Assembly (NCBI GenBank): GCA_958298945.1
Contig: OY282605.1
Span: forward strand, 31,660,811 to 31,724,810
Source of the DNA: Atherix ibis
Taxonomy: Eukaryota; Arthropoda; Insecta; Diptera; Athericidae
Direction of reading: 5' to 3'
DNA length: 64,000 bases
Part shown: in pieces, positions 26,501-41,500 of the stretch
Layout of the letters: each line of letters begins with the position of its first letter
Position numbering within the stretch: the stretch's first letter is position 1
Notes under the pieces: model-generated
Seen by the model: only the letters and a program-made list of their open reading frames with translations
Databases searched by the model: none
Told to the model about the DNA's origin: nothing
Made by a program: the position numbers and the translations under genes

Positions 26501-29500
26501 ACAGTCGCTTCAATTTTGCATGGAAAATTGTCTGTGAAAAAAATTTCGGCAAGATGGGTGCCGCGTTTGCTTTCAGAGGAGAATAAGCGCAATCGTGTAG
26601 TGGACTCTGAGGCTATGTTGGCACTCTTTCATCGCAATCCTACCGAATTCCTTCGTCGTTATGTCACTGTGGACGAAACCTGGATACACTACTACACTCC
26701 AGAAACGAAGAGACAGTCATCACAGTTAATTTTCAAGGGTGAACGGGCTCCGAAGAAGGCAAAAACTGTGCCATCGGTCGGCAAGGTGATGGCCACGGTC
26801 TTTTGGGATTCGCAGGGCATCATTTTTATCGACTACTTGGAAAAAGGAAAAACAATAACGGGAGCGTATTACGCGTCGTTATTGCAACGATTGAGCGAGG
26901 AAATCAAAGAGAAACGACCCCATCTGAAGAAGAAAAAATCCTCTTGCATCAGGACAATGCGCGTGTGCACACCTGCGCTGTTTCCATGGCCAAAATTGTG
27001 GAATTGAGAATGGAATTGTTGCAGCATCCCGCTTATTCACCAGATTTGGCTCCGAGTGACTATTTTCTTTTTCCCAATCTGAAGAAATGGCTTGGCGGAC
27101 GACGGTTCACGTCCAACGAGGACGTCATTGCTCAAACGGATGAGTATTTTGCAGACATTCCGAAATCCTATTTTTAGGACGGGATAAAAATTTTGGAAAA
27201 ACGGTTGGAAAAGTGTATAGAGCTAAAAGGAGATTATGTTTAAAATTAAAAATTTTTTTTTTTAAAAAACAGTTCTTTTCCATCTTTTTCTAAGGAAGTA
27301 TTGAACGACTCTCGTATCTTTAAAAATAAAGAAGATGTCGTTCATTACTGTCAACTCTGAGCGTTATAGCCGTTTGATAGCTGATTTTTTTTTAACTGAA
27401 CTTAAATATTTTAATTAAGACCATTTTTTGATAAGCTACGTAACACGAAAAATTTTGGTTTTATTGATCGAAAAGTTCCCCAGCCACGTAATTTCAAAGT
27501 TTGGTAATGTCAATTGGACTCCCAAGATCGTACAATTTGTTGGACTTTTTATTGTAGGACTATGGAAAAAAAATTGTGTTTGTGCAGATAATCTTCAAAT
27601 TTTAGAGAATTTAAAAATCAACTTCGTCGATTAACAGCTCGAAAAGTGCGAAAAACTCATCAAATATGATCTCAAAAGGATCAAGTCCTGCGCAATAAGA
27701 CTTTTCATTCTATAAAAAAAATTTTAAAATATATTTATGGCAAGATCCCAGCAATATGAATAAATAAAATTTTTATCAAAATCAGAATTTGAAGTGTTTT
27801 TTTTTAAACTTTACTTTGCAAAAAGCATAATTTGGATAAGCCTTTATTTTTTTGTATAATAATTGAGCGTTATTGATGTATGTAAATGTTAAAGTGCAAA
27901 TTATTTTTAAAAAAAACTATATATCTAATTATTCTACAAATTATTTCTACTTTATTTTTAAAAGAATTTTATAAATGCAATATTATGAAAATATTTTTAA
28001 ATTGTATTCGGTTCGTTTTTATATTCACTATCATGGTTTTTTATATCCTTAGCAGGTGTTAAAGGTAAAATTTTTGTTTTAAGGTAAATATTTTTCGTAA
28101 TTCCATATGCCAGACTTTTCATAAAAAGCTAAAATCCTTGCGAACGATCAGTAGATTTTTAATAATATAAAATAAAGTACTGAATATTATTTAAAATTAA
28201 AAATGTCTGGGCATTTTTCAATTTAAATTTAAAATTTAATCAGAAAATGTATCCTAAAATAATATTATTTTAAAGGTGTAGTAAAAAGTAATCCATTATT
28301 TTGCCAAAAGATGGCTTTAGGAGTCTGTATCTCCCGTTGTAAAAGTGCGATCGGGTTGCACTAGATGGCGTTAGAAAGATAAGATTTCATCTTTGACTAA
28401 AAAAGCTTCTGATACAGTTTTGTGATTACTAGACTCAGTATTTTTTTAGCACGCGTCAAAGATGGACACCAACAAAGAGAAAATACGCCATATTTTACAG
28501 TTTTTCTTCGATAAAGGCGAAAACGCAAGCCAGGCAGCTGAAAATGTGAATAGTGTTTATGGTCCTGATACTGTAACAGCCAATCATGCGCAATTTTGGT
28601 TTCGTCGATTCCGTTCCGGTAATTTTGATGTCAAAGATGCACCACGCTCTGGAAGGCCAATTGTCGAAAATGTCGATAAAATAATGGAAATCGTCGAGTC
28701 CGACCGTCACGTAAGCACCGTTTCGATTGCCCAGGAGCTAAACATTGCACAAAAAACCGTTTGGAACCACTTAAATAAGGCTGGATACAAAAAGAAGCTC
28801 GATGTATGGGTGCCACACGAGTTATCGCAAAAAAAACTCATGGACCGAATTTCCATCTGCAAATCGCTGCTGAATCGCAACAATATCGATCCATTTCTGA
28901 AGCCGATGGTTACTGGTGATGAAAAGTGGGTCATTTACGACAACGTCAAGCGACAACGGTCATGGTCAAATCGCGGTCACCAGGCGCAAACGGTGGTCAA
29001 GCCAGGATTGACAGCCAGGAAGGTTTTGCGGTGTGTTTGGTGGGACTGGCAGGGAATCATCTACTATGAGCTGCTCCTCTACGGCCGAACTCTTAATTCG
29101 GACCTATACTGTCAATAATTGGACCGTCTGAAAGAAGCAATCGCCCAGAAGCGGCCAGCTTTGGCCAATAGGAGAGGAATTGTGTTCCATCAGGACAACG
29201 CCAGGTCGCATACATCGATAGTGACTCCCCAGAAGTTCCGGGACCTTGGTTGGGATGTTCTTATGCACCAAGTGATTACCACCTCTTCCTGTCTATGACG
29301 AATGATTTTGCAGGTGAAAAATTCGCCTCAAGAGAAGATTGTGAAAATCGACTGTCCCAGTTTTTTGCCAATAGGGACGAGGTGAGAGAGGCATTATGAA
29401 ATTACCTCCAAAATGGCAACAAGTTATCGAACAAAACGGTGCATATTTGATCTAAATCGTATCATTCTATCTATGCAAAATAAAACCCTCAATTTAATGC

Positions 29501-32500
29501 AAAAATAATGGATTTCGTTTTACTACACCTTATAAATCAATAACGTCTACTCGTATTTCTCAACAAAAAAAAAAATCATAGCCAACTTTGATGAAAAAAA
29601 ATCTTATAATTAATCCAATTAATTACTACAAAAAAATGATGAAAAATCACTGATAATTGAGGAAGATTTAATTAATAATGTGTGTGAATAGCTAGTAACT
29701 AAAGTGCTAATCAAGTAAAGTGTATATTAAAATAAAATAAAATAAAGAGAAATATACCTTTTACCGTTATTAAATAAAATTATAAATTTTATAGTAAATA
29801 ACATCTTCTTCCCATAAATAAAAACAACGTAACGGAAACGGGCTAGAGTACGAATACACTACAACTCAACAAATGTTAACAAAAATTATGATGTAAAAGA
29901 AATTTATGAATAAGTGAAATTTTTAATTTACATAAATTTACATATTTACATTTAATAAACTCTACATTAAACCAATGGTATTAATATTAAAAACGAAAAA
30001 AAAAAAAATATAATGAAAAGATGTGCAAACCTGAGCCTGTAAGTCATCCTTGTCTTTGCGACTTTCCTCAACAGTCTTATCACCCTCGCGGCAAAAGTCC
30101 TCAATTAGCTGTACAAGAAGGGCTGTATTCTCGCCCATTTTCTTTGTTGGTGTACTCAGTAAATTCCTCGCCTTATCTTGTAATATAGACAATGAGGCAT
30201 TCGGCGCAATTGTCTGGGATTTTGTTGGTGTTTTCAAATCGATTCCGTAACCTTCACTAAAAGATTCTTTCTGAGAATCTAATTGCTCCAACTGGACACG
30301 TAACGCATCCAATTCGATTCCAAGTTCTTTATTTTTCGAAATGGTTAGTCCAAGTTCTTCTTGCAATTTTTGACGATCACTCTCAGATTTAACCAATTGG
30401 TTTTTTAATTCATTCACTTGATGGTTTAGCTCACTAACTGGTATGGAATTGCAATCGTCACCATACACCGATTCATTATAGATTGTCACCAATCGATTGA
30501 TGTCAGGTGGTAAGCTCAATGGAATATTTTCCAAATGTAGTTGATCGTCTCTAAGAGAGGCCTCGTTTAACGACGCAGTCCGAACAAGTCTTTTTGGTGA
30601 TCTTTTTAAAGCTATTATAAAAATAAATTTATTTTTCAAATGCAATTAACTTCTTTAGGAGTGATGTAAGGATGTAAGAAAATATTTAAGAAACAATATT
30701 TATTGTAAAAAAATAAGATAATTTTAAAATAATTAGAAAATTTGGGTAAAATTAAAACGTACCTTTTTTAAGTTGATTTTCATCTTCACACCTATCCTTT
30801 TCGACAACATTCAGCTCTTCGGTACACTGTCGTTTGTCTTTGTGTACTTTTTCCGACAGTTGAAGAAGGGAGTCCGCCTCCGCTTTTAGCTTTTCTAGAC
30901 AATCTCTGATATTAAAACTGCTCAAATCACTGGCTTCTTTCGTTATAAAATCAATTAATGAGGGATCTTCAATCAATGACAACAAGCCCGACACATCCGG
31001 TATAAAACGGATTTTCTTCGAAAGTGTTACGTCAAGATCTGGCTTTAACTGTAAATTTGAATGCGTTGACATATTAAGATCTACATCCATAGATTGTCCA
31101 TCGCCTTCTGCGAGTTGTGTTTGATCCAATTGCGTGTCATTTAGCAGAAAGTACTTTTGCATCTCTTCGAGCAAAGTACTATTCAGATCATCCTCACACA
31201 TTGACACGCATTTGGTCAATTGACACAGTAGACTACGGAAGGTGTTGGACAATTCACGTAAATGTTCGCGTTCTCCTACAATTTGGTCAAGGTCACGACA
31301 CGAATCGAACATTGAGTTACGTTTTAATTTGCGATTTATTTGCTTTTCATAATCGCCTTTCAATCGGGCCATCTAAATTGCAAATAATTAATTTAATTAT
31401 ATAATTAAATGATAAGAAAAAAATTTTGTGAAAATTTTTGTGGTTTTTGTATGATAATAATTTTAATATTATTCAATAGAAATTATAATTTTTCTTTTGA
31501 AAAAAGAAAGTCAGTTTCATCAATCAGAAATTTATAATTCAATTATAAATTCCAAAATATTAAAGGAAGAAAAAAAAAACGAAACAAAAAAGAAAACGTT
31601 GATTTTACCTCTTCTTCATGTTTAATTTGTAATTGCGCAATTTCCAGTTGACTTTTTGCAGTAAATTTCTCACGCAACAAAATTAATTCCGGTGGCCAAT
31701 GATTATCATCAGTTGCAGTCTCTGATAGTAAAGTCTTCAAGAAGATAAATTATAGTGTAAGGTAAAAACTCTAATTCGAAAAGAGACTCTCTCAATTTTG
31801 AAGGGATGAAATCGAATGGTATTTATGTGTGTATGTTACATGAATAGAGCAAAATATTGTACAACATTAAAAAGAAAATTTAAACCCAATCGCAAATATG
31901 TATATGTTAAAATATAAAAAAAAAATGATTAAAATAGAAGCAATCTAACAAAAAGAAAACTGAAAATTATTAGTGTGCACTTTACCAAAATATATTTTTA
32001 ATTAGTGCTAATATAATATCAAACCAAATATTAATTTTATTCTAATTTCTAATTAAAATCTCTCCATTAGGATTATTAAATTATTGATTTATAATTTTTT
32101 TTATATTGGAGTGCTTTGACATTCAAAGCAATTTTCACCAGAATTTTATAATCAAATTAGATACTGTGCAAAGTTATAGTATGTACAGAATAATCATTAT
32201 TATTATAAAAATAAATTAAAGTTAATTACAGTAAATAGTGAGTATCTTATTCTAAATGTATATAAATACATACAAGAGGAAATTCTTTAAAGAAACAATT
32301 TGAAATTAATTCCAACATGATTCGATTTGTTTTTTAAATTTTTATTATAAAAAAACTTTTTACGAGAAAATATATTATTTATTATAAAAATATACAAACG
32401 AAATATGAATATTTATAGAAATATTTATACAAGAAAAAAAATTTTGTTTAGGTTTGAAAAAAAAAACGACGAAATTATAGTGTATATAAGGAATAATATT

Positions 32501-35500
32501 TCAGAAATATGATTTTATCTTTTTCGATAAATCGAGATAGAAATAGAATAAAATTAATGAAATTTCAACAAAAGTAAGTGTGCCAGAAGGTATACTCATA
32601 AATGGAAACGTGATAAGATACGACACTTGCTCTCAAAGGTTCTTAGGTCAAAGACAAGATAAATAAGTTTGTACTTGCACTGATACTGACAAAGATATAA
32701 TTTGCAAATAACCTGAAGGTGTAAATGAAGATACTGTTTTAATAAAGGTTAAAATATTCTAAATAAAATTTGAAGAAATATCAATTATTATTAATGAATT
32801 TATACATTTCAACTTATTAAAGTTTTTTTTTTATCTTTTAGGAAGAATAATAAAAAAAGTTAAAAGTACAAAAATTCACAACTATTTTTAAAAATTAATA
32901 TTTAAATTCCTTCCAATATGGAAAAAAATAATTTTTTTGAGAATTTAAAATTCATTCCACTAAATTTTCGAAATTATTCTAAAATTGATTAACTACAATA
33001 AATTAAAATTGTCATTAATCATATTAAAATTTGAATAATCAAATTGTTTATAAACGGTTAACAATTTTGTGGTCTAGAAATTATACCAGTTATTTGACAG
33101 CTGTCAAATATAATTATATGTCATTTTAGATGGCATTTGTTTAGTTTAGGATTTGCAATTTTACATTATGGATTGCTAAACCACCAAAACACGCGTCAAA
33201 ATTGGACTACAAGCTTTGGATGTTGATTTTTCGAACCAAATTTACTGCAGCGATGAGGCAAACTTCTTACTCCGTGGTTAGGTCAATAAGAAAAATTGCC
33301 CTATATGGGGATCCGGAAGACCACAAGTGACTGTAGAGAAGCCATTTTATTAGCGAAAAGTGATTGTATGGTGTGAATATTAGTCTAAATTTGTCGTTGA
33401 CCCATATTTTTTTGAAATAGAAGAAAGAAACATCGTTACCAGCAATTCCGAGCAACATGACTGTAAAATAACTGACTTTTTTACTTCTAAAATTAAAGAT
33501 TTTAATCTGGATCATATGCGGTTCTAACAAAAAAGAATTATATTCATGAATTATTTTTAACTACATAAAACATGTTTATCATGTTTTTGCAGACAACCTT
33601 TTACCTTTTGAGAATTTAAATATCAATATCCGTCAATTAATTGCCGAATTATGGTACAACTTAAAAAATCATCAAAAATTACGAGGGTTATATGATAAAT
33701 ACCTAATCCTTGGTATGATATGGTCCTGTTACTATTAAAATAATTCTGTTTTTTGTTCCTACAACGTGTCATAAGAATTCTGTGAAATTATCAAGCAGAT
33801 GCGTCATTTAGTGTGCGGATGACAGTCATTTAAAATGAACAAGTTTTATGATTTGACAATAATGGAAAAATCGATATCGAGCAATTAAGAAAATTTATTT
33901 CTGACAAAGAAGAACTCGCGCATCGTCCAAACGAGAACACCACTTAAGAAATAATTGAAAAAATCCAGGATATGGTTTCAAAAGACTCTCGAATAAAAGT
34001 GTATAAGATAGCTGACATGAAATTTTGAGTACGATAAAGCTATCAGCGAGATTGATGCCACGTTTGCTAACACCTGACAAATTTTAAGCGTAATCTAATG
34101 AAATTTTTGCGTCGATTCATGGATTTACGTATCTCACACCAGAAACCAAACCTAAGTCAAAACAATGGAGTTGTTTTTTGTTGGTGCATGCTAAGACGGC
34201 AAAAAAGTTTTGGCTTGAATTTGAAGTTATTAATCTGCTTTCAACAAGACCACATGTGGTTTCAATAAAACGACACCGCAAGCTACAAATTACGACAAAT
34301 TTTGGCTTTACTGGCCGACAAATTCCCAGGACTCGTAATTTCTTACGATTTGACGTTGTTAGACTTATTCTTTGTGTCAGATATTAAGGAATTTTTTACT
34401 AACTGTTCTGTTTTTTAGTTACCGAAATTTTACAAATTAAAAGACTTCACTTACTTTTGATTATATTTTATTATTTTTATATATTGTACTATCATTTATA
34501 ATAAAAAAACCAAATACTTTATTTTAATATTCATATAATTTTTTTATATAAATAATTTACCAGACATTTAGCTTGAAATGTCTGGTAATAAATTTTGATA
34601 AATTTCTTAATAACAAATAAAACTTGGTAAAGTCTTATTACATTTGCATTAGATAATACTAGTAATTTTTTTATTGTAGATTACCAATTGATTAGATAAA
34701 GAATAAAGAAACTGGTTGAAGTAAAATTTAAATAGTATTTTTTAAAGTTTTCGATAAAACGTGTAAAATTTTTTTTACTATCCCAAAAAGCTGTCTTTTA
34801 AAAGCCAGCATATATACGAGGTCTTTTCAAAAAGTATCGCGAATTTTGAATTTCCGCGGGTTACGTATATTCGATTTTCCGCGGGTTTGTGGCGTTATGT
34901 TGGTACTCATGTCTCTCACTTATGCCAACAAATTTTTGACAGCTGCTTTGCTTGCACGTGTTTTGGCGCATCTTCGATTTTTGCCCATTCCAAAAAATAG
35001 ATCAAAGAATCTGTTTCGGGAACAAGAAAAAGTCACAGGGGGCCAGATCTGGGGAATCCGGTGGCTCCGGCATTATTAGTGTGTTGTTTTTAGCCAAAAA
35101 TTCGCGCACAAGCAACGATGCGCATAACTTGCAGGTAATATTCCTTATTTACCGTTCTACCCTGTGGCAAGAACTCATGATGCACCCGCCCCTGCAATCG
35201 AAGAAAACTGTAAGCAGAACCTTTACATTCGACCGAACTTGGCGCGCTTTTTTCGGTCTTGGCTCGTGCGGCAGCTGCCATTGGGATGATTGAGCTTTGG
35301 TTTCCACGTCATAACTATAAACCCATGATTTCTCATCAGTTATGACCCTCTGGAGCAAATTGGGGTCGTCGCGGACAGAGTCCAACAGCTCCTTAGCAAT
35401 GTTAATGTGATGCTGTTTTTGGTCGCAAATGGGCAAAAATCGAAGACGAGCCAAAACACGTGCAAACAAAGCAGCTGTCAAAAATTTACTGAACATTCAA

Positions 35501-38500
35501 AATGGCTGAACTTGGCGGCATAAGTGAGAGACATGAGTACCAACATAACACCACAAAAAATCGAAAATCGAATACACGTAAACCGCGGAAACTCAAAATT
35601 CGCGATACTTTTTGAACAGACCTCGTATTAATAAGCATCAATATTGGTGGTTTTTTTTTATCAAATCACATTTATACCTAACGATAATAATAGTAAAAAA
35701 AATAATAATTGACCACAATCAATAGAAAAATCAACTTTTAATAAGTTCCATTAGCAAATGCTTCTCAAACAAAAACATTATCGACACCAGTTAATGTTTC
35801 AGCAACAAATGCGTTGAAACAAATACTGCCGAAACATGAGTACTAGCACAAGCAACATTTCACCTGCTTTTGTGTCTAGTAATCATCTTGCAAATGACAA
35901 CATTTGCAATGTTTTGCCTTTTCTCTTTTAATTTTGTTGTTGTTGTAAGATCACTGTGCCAAGCGCCTGTGACCAATTTTATACCGTCACGACCATGAGG
36001 CCATTTTTGAATTTTTTCAATCATTCATTTGTATGTTATATGATAAGGAAATGTTAATTGTACACTTTTTAGAAGTAAACAATTAACATTTCCTTATCAT
36101 ATAACATACAAATGAATGATTGAAAAATTAATAATACCTTGAAATGAAACCATATTCATTGGAAATATATATTTTTTTTTATAAACAACATCTTTAAATA
36201 CCATCGTTTGTTTATTCAAAATATATTTTCTCCAAAAAAAAAATTCAACAAGTTTTCTTCATTTTTGATAATTTTTCTTAATTTAAACAAAAAATGTTGT
36301 TTTTAAATATTATGGAATATTGGAAAATTTCTTTGAAAAAAAAAATTAAATTACTGCGATAGCTAAAATGGAAAATATTTTTGGTTGAAACATTTGAAAA
36401 CACTTAATTCTGACTGGAAAATACGAAAACTTATTTAAATAAATTTATTAGATACTGAAATTGAATGAGTTTATTTCCATAGAAACTGTGCATATATACT
36501 AAAAATGAAAATAATTCTGCTCTTGGGCGTTTCGTAATTGAATTGCTATTTAAATTATCATAAATTGAGGATTACACCAATAGTTTAGTAGATTCGAATT
36601 AGTGGTGATATAATGGTGAAAAGGGGGGAGGGATAGAGGATTGTTAGAGCTACAAATACAAATACGGAAAATGTGTTGGATTATATAGAATCCAAATTTA
36701 AAATAGTGGGACTCACACTTAATAGTATAAGAAAAGATCAATCATTTCAAATTGGACGTGTTCTTACGAAAGTATAGGTAGTAATGTCAACGTGATCTGT
36801 GATAGATCACGTGTAATTTCAACATCAGATTTCCGTTTCTATTTTTCATTGATTATAAAAGAATTTATTTTTATAAAGAATATATTTACAAAAAATTTAA
36901 TAAACTTAAGGTTTTCTTCAAAATATTTTGAGGATTTCAAAATGACTAATGAAAAATATGCAAGTGACACTAATACTTATTTTCGGTTATAGTAATATAG
37001 TTTTTTTATGTATGTTAAAATTCAGATAACAATGATAACAAATAAAAATTTGTAAACAATTTCGCATATCATATAAAAATTACAATTTAGATTTATCGAT
37101 GAGAGTTGATATTTAGAAATTGATAATAAATACGTGTACAATTGAATGTTAAAAATATTTATTGTTTTAGATTATTTTAAAATAGTAGGTAATACTTATA
37201 ATGTAGATTGGATAAATTTTATTTAAGCCCAAAAGAGACAATTTATTTAAGCCGCCAATATGACGTCAAACAATAGTGTTGCTCTATAAAAGAGCAATGA
37301 CCACAAAAACTATAAAAATTTAAACAATAATTTTAACTATAGTTGTTGTATATAATTTCAAATAATACTGAACATATTTACACCCTGATTGCAATAAAGC
37401 TTATTTTATTTATTATAATACAACAATTCTATTATTAAAGCTCAATTTATTAATCAAAACTGAAGTCTAGATTAGTTGTGGGAGATAGGTTATAAAAAAA
37501 ATAAATTTTATATTGTTTTTTTTTTTTTTTTGTAAATAGTTGTAAGACTGAGAAAATCAAAATTTTCTTTGTGTTTTATGAGTAAATAAAAATTTTATAT
37601 CCAAAAATTACTCATATTATAATAATATTAATTAGGTTCATTAAAAATTAATATTGTTGTGTTAAAACTGATTCGGGGCTCTGATCACCTACGAGTGACT
37701 GTATCTGGTGTGTACTTTGGTCTGAAGGATGTCATTTTTGACAATATCGAAGCGATCGTTACCGTCAATACTGACCAAAAAAAAACAGTCGGTTCTCATG
37801 ACCGTATGTCAACTTTTTTTTGGCCTGAACTTAAAGATATTAATTTAGACCAAGTGTGGTTTAAAGAAACACGGCACTGTAAGCCACACAACAACAGGAA
37901 TCTTGACTTCGTTCCACAAATCGTAATATCGAGATTTGGTAATGCCAATTGGCATCTAAGATCATGCAATTTGACGCAGTTGGATTTCTACTTGTATGGC
38001 TACGGAAAATATCGTTTTGTGCAGATAATCCTCAAATTTTGGAGCATTTAAAAACCTCCATCCGTCGAATAATGATTCGAGTTTGGCAAAAATCAATTAT
38101 CTTAAAGATTCGAGTTGTAGCAACAAATAAATTTTTCATTAAAATCTGAATTTTAAGTGTTTTTTTTTTTTAAATTTTACTTTCCACTCTGTATTATAAA
38201 TGTAATTTAAGGCAATTTTATGATTAGCAGATGAGCAGTAAAAAAAAATTTGGTGCTTCTTAGAGAAAAGGCAACTTTTAAGTGGTTAATAGAAGGAGAA
38301 GAGTATCAAATTCTTAATTATAAGTGCATTTTAATCAACTTTACTATCCGAATCACAGATTTGATAAGTCACTATGGGTTGGCACGTTTTTTTATTACAG
38401 CATGTATGTATTAAGCCATTATACATTTGAAATCCGATTATTCATGAGTGCTTAATATCAGAAAATAATTTATTTAAAGACGATTTTAACAAATATTAAA

Positions 38501-41500
38501 GACTTTTTTTACATCTCAAAACTAATTGCAATAAAATTAAAGTTTTTCTGATCGAATCCAGCAAAGATTTTACTCTCTAAATAAAAATCTTGCTATCAAA
38601 ATGCTCAACAGAAAAGCAATGTGGAAATTTATTATAAAAACACTTCATAGTGTGTAAAATAATTTTTTGTGGTGAATTTTTATGCACATGTTTTGCACAT
38701 TATTTCTGAAGAGGAAGATGCATTCGCGATGAGAAATTTATGATATTCTTACCATATCAAACCATATTTATGAAAAACAAAATTTAAGAAGAATTATTTA
38801 AACTTGTTACTTTATGTGTATACCATCAGTTTTTATTGTACAATTAATTTCCTTTTTCTTCATTTATTCCTACAGCCATTTCCGTTTACATTTTTTTTAT
38901 CAGTTTCCATTTTAAAAATGATTCATTTGATAAATACAATTTTGTAGTTTAATTGTTGCAAGCAAACAAATTATTTATCAATATAAGCTATGCAGAAATT
39001 ATTCGGGGAAATGCATATTAAGCATAAATTTTATCAACACATTTGCTGCACATGACGATTGGATGCTTCTTATCAATGTTTCATCATGAATAAAAGATTT
39101 TTGACCTCACAAAAGTGTATAGTTTTGTCATAAATCTAAATAAATATTATTGCATTTATCTCGAAGGTAAATTTATTTTAAATTATTTTAGATTTTATAT
39201 ACTGAAGTGTTTTTTTTTTGATTTTTTTTAAATAATAAATATTAAAATAATTAATAAAATCAAAACTAATATTTTCTATAAATTTCTATTCAATATCTTT
39301 CAAATCTTAATACATAAGATTTGGCCACATTTGTCAAGCTCGATTTTTTTTTTGTTATTGAAATACAAGCATGCATACATAAAAAAAAAATAGGCCAACT
39401 AATAGAATTCTAAGATATTTCTGTATTCAATGTTTGTACATAAACAGCAATATTCTTAAAAATAATAACAAGTTGAATAAATTTATGAATTGTTATATAC
39501 TATATCTTATGAAAATGAAGAGAGTCAACAACGTAGTATCTATTGCAACAAAAAATTACCATCAATCAGCGAACAATAATTGATTTGTTATCCAATAAGT
39601 TTTTTTTCTCAATCAAATTCACTTTAATAAAAATATTTATAAAAAAAATATTACGAGTACTTATACAATTTGGCACTAAAATTATTTTTAACACGCATTA
39701 TTGTTTATATTTTAAAAAAAAATTATATTTAGCACGCATCGTACTATTATACGAGTATACCACACACTTATATCATCTAAACTAATTTGTTTCTATTACT
39801 TGGCAAAGTAATTATTTGTCTTAAAATTTAAAAACTAACAAAAAAGTCGTTTTGCACTATGACCCCGCATGTTGATAAGGTAAGTGAACTTTTACTCTGT
39901 TTAGCGATAGTAAGGCGGGAATGAATATTATTAATAAATCCGAAAATTTCCTAATCAAAGTATTTCTTCAAAATTTATATTAAAATTGGAATCGCCGAGA
40001 AATTCTTCTGAATTCAAAACCAAATCCCGGGGACGCATTCTAAACGATGCTTGGCGCAAATAACGATCGCTTCGGGGTACTAAAAATCAGTACGCACCCA
40101 ACGCGTAGAACACTCAACATAAACTGACGCTTGGCCGGTAATTCTATTCGAGAATGTTTGAATTTCAATTGGAAATGGAAACCGACGCTATGCGACGAGA
40201 TGCGATAAAAAGTACCAGATGTACATGCCCGCAAGTAAAAACGGTTCTAATTCTTAATTTTCTTAATTTTCGGTTGATATGCTTCTTATGAGACAGACTT
40301 GAAATGAACTTACTTCCTTTGATGAGTTTTTCGTTAATGTTAGGAATGTCTAGCCGTTAATGACGCGATAACAACGGATTTTATATCATCAGTGGATACA
40401 ATATGTTCAAGTGGAATATACTCTTAAAAATTTGAAATTAACCAATTATAAAAAAGACCGTTTTTTGTAATGATTAATATTAATTCGTCATAAAAAAACT
40501 TAATGAAAAAGAATTTTTTTTTGAAATTTTTTTTTAAGATAAAATTTTTTTTTATAAATGTTTTTTTTAGTAAAAATTTTTTGAGGCCAATTACATTATT
40601 TCGTTTATCATTCCCCAATTTTTCTATTCACTTCGAATTGTTTTAAATAAATTTCAAATAAGAATGTTTTCAGTTCAATTTACTAAACTTTTCAATTCGT
40701 TTGCTTTTTGGAAAAACGTATATTTTTCATCTGGCAATACTTTTTCTAATTAGATTCATTCAAGAGAATTTAAGTGAATGTTTTGGGATTTGAGCTGATG
40801 GCCACCATCTAAAAATAGTCACCAACAACTTAAGTGTCCCCTTCCAACTAAAACCAAGTTTCAATCACACCAAAAAGATGCCACACCACACACACACACA
40901 CACACTTACTGTATAATTTTTGGAACTTTTTTTGGTAGTTGCGTTTATACATTTTTCCTTTTGTTAAAAATAAAAACTAAAAATACTCACATTAACACCT
41001 TCAACAAGTCATAAACATATCATTAAGTAAAAATATTGACGGGACATTATGACGCAGTTTGTAGCAAGAAGACTATGAAATGGGAATGGGTGGTAATGGA
41101 CCAGAAGGGAACGATTATTGAGGAAATCGACGTCAAATGTGAAATATTGTATTGATTCGACGTCATGTTAGGTAACTGAACGTATCCCCTCATATTCAAC
41201 GAAAGTATTAGATAAATTAAAAGTTGTTATATAAACAGCACAACAGAGAAACGAGCGCGAAAGAAGCAAATATGAATTTTTGTTTATTTGAATGTGCATG
41301 CGGGTCGGGCAGTGGCAACCATCGCATCTTCAGTTTTATTTTCATAAAAATCAACAATATTAGCTTTAATTATTGTTTGTGGATCGATTGTTGTGCTAAA
41401 TCGTAGATGTTTTTTTCTCTCGTCTGATTCCATTTAGCATGTACTAATAAAAATGAATTGATATAAAAATCGTATCGTTTTGGATTAATTTCTCACAATG

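Noticed and set aside
40296..40331. Possible 36-bp phase-0 cassette exon (ACATTCC...GGAA before GTAAGT)
   Set aside because: The donor is good but the acceptor tract is weak and no coding signature is present; mentioned only within the island finding.
41217..41405. Short overlapping frames on both strands, one with a hydrophobic C-terminus
   Set aside because: 42-60 codons can occur by chance, and there is no domain or splice support.
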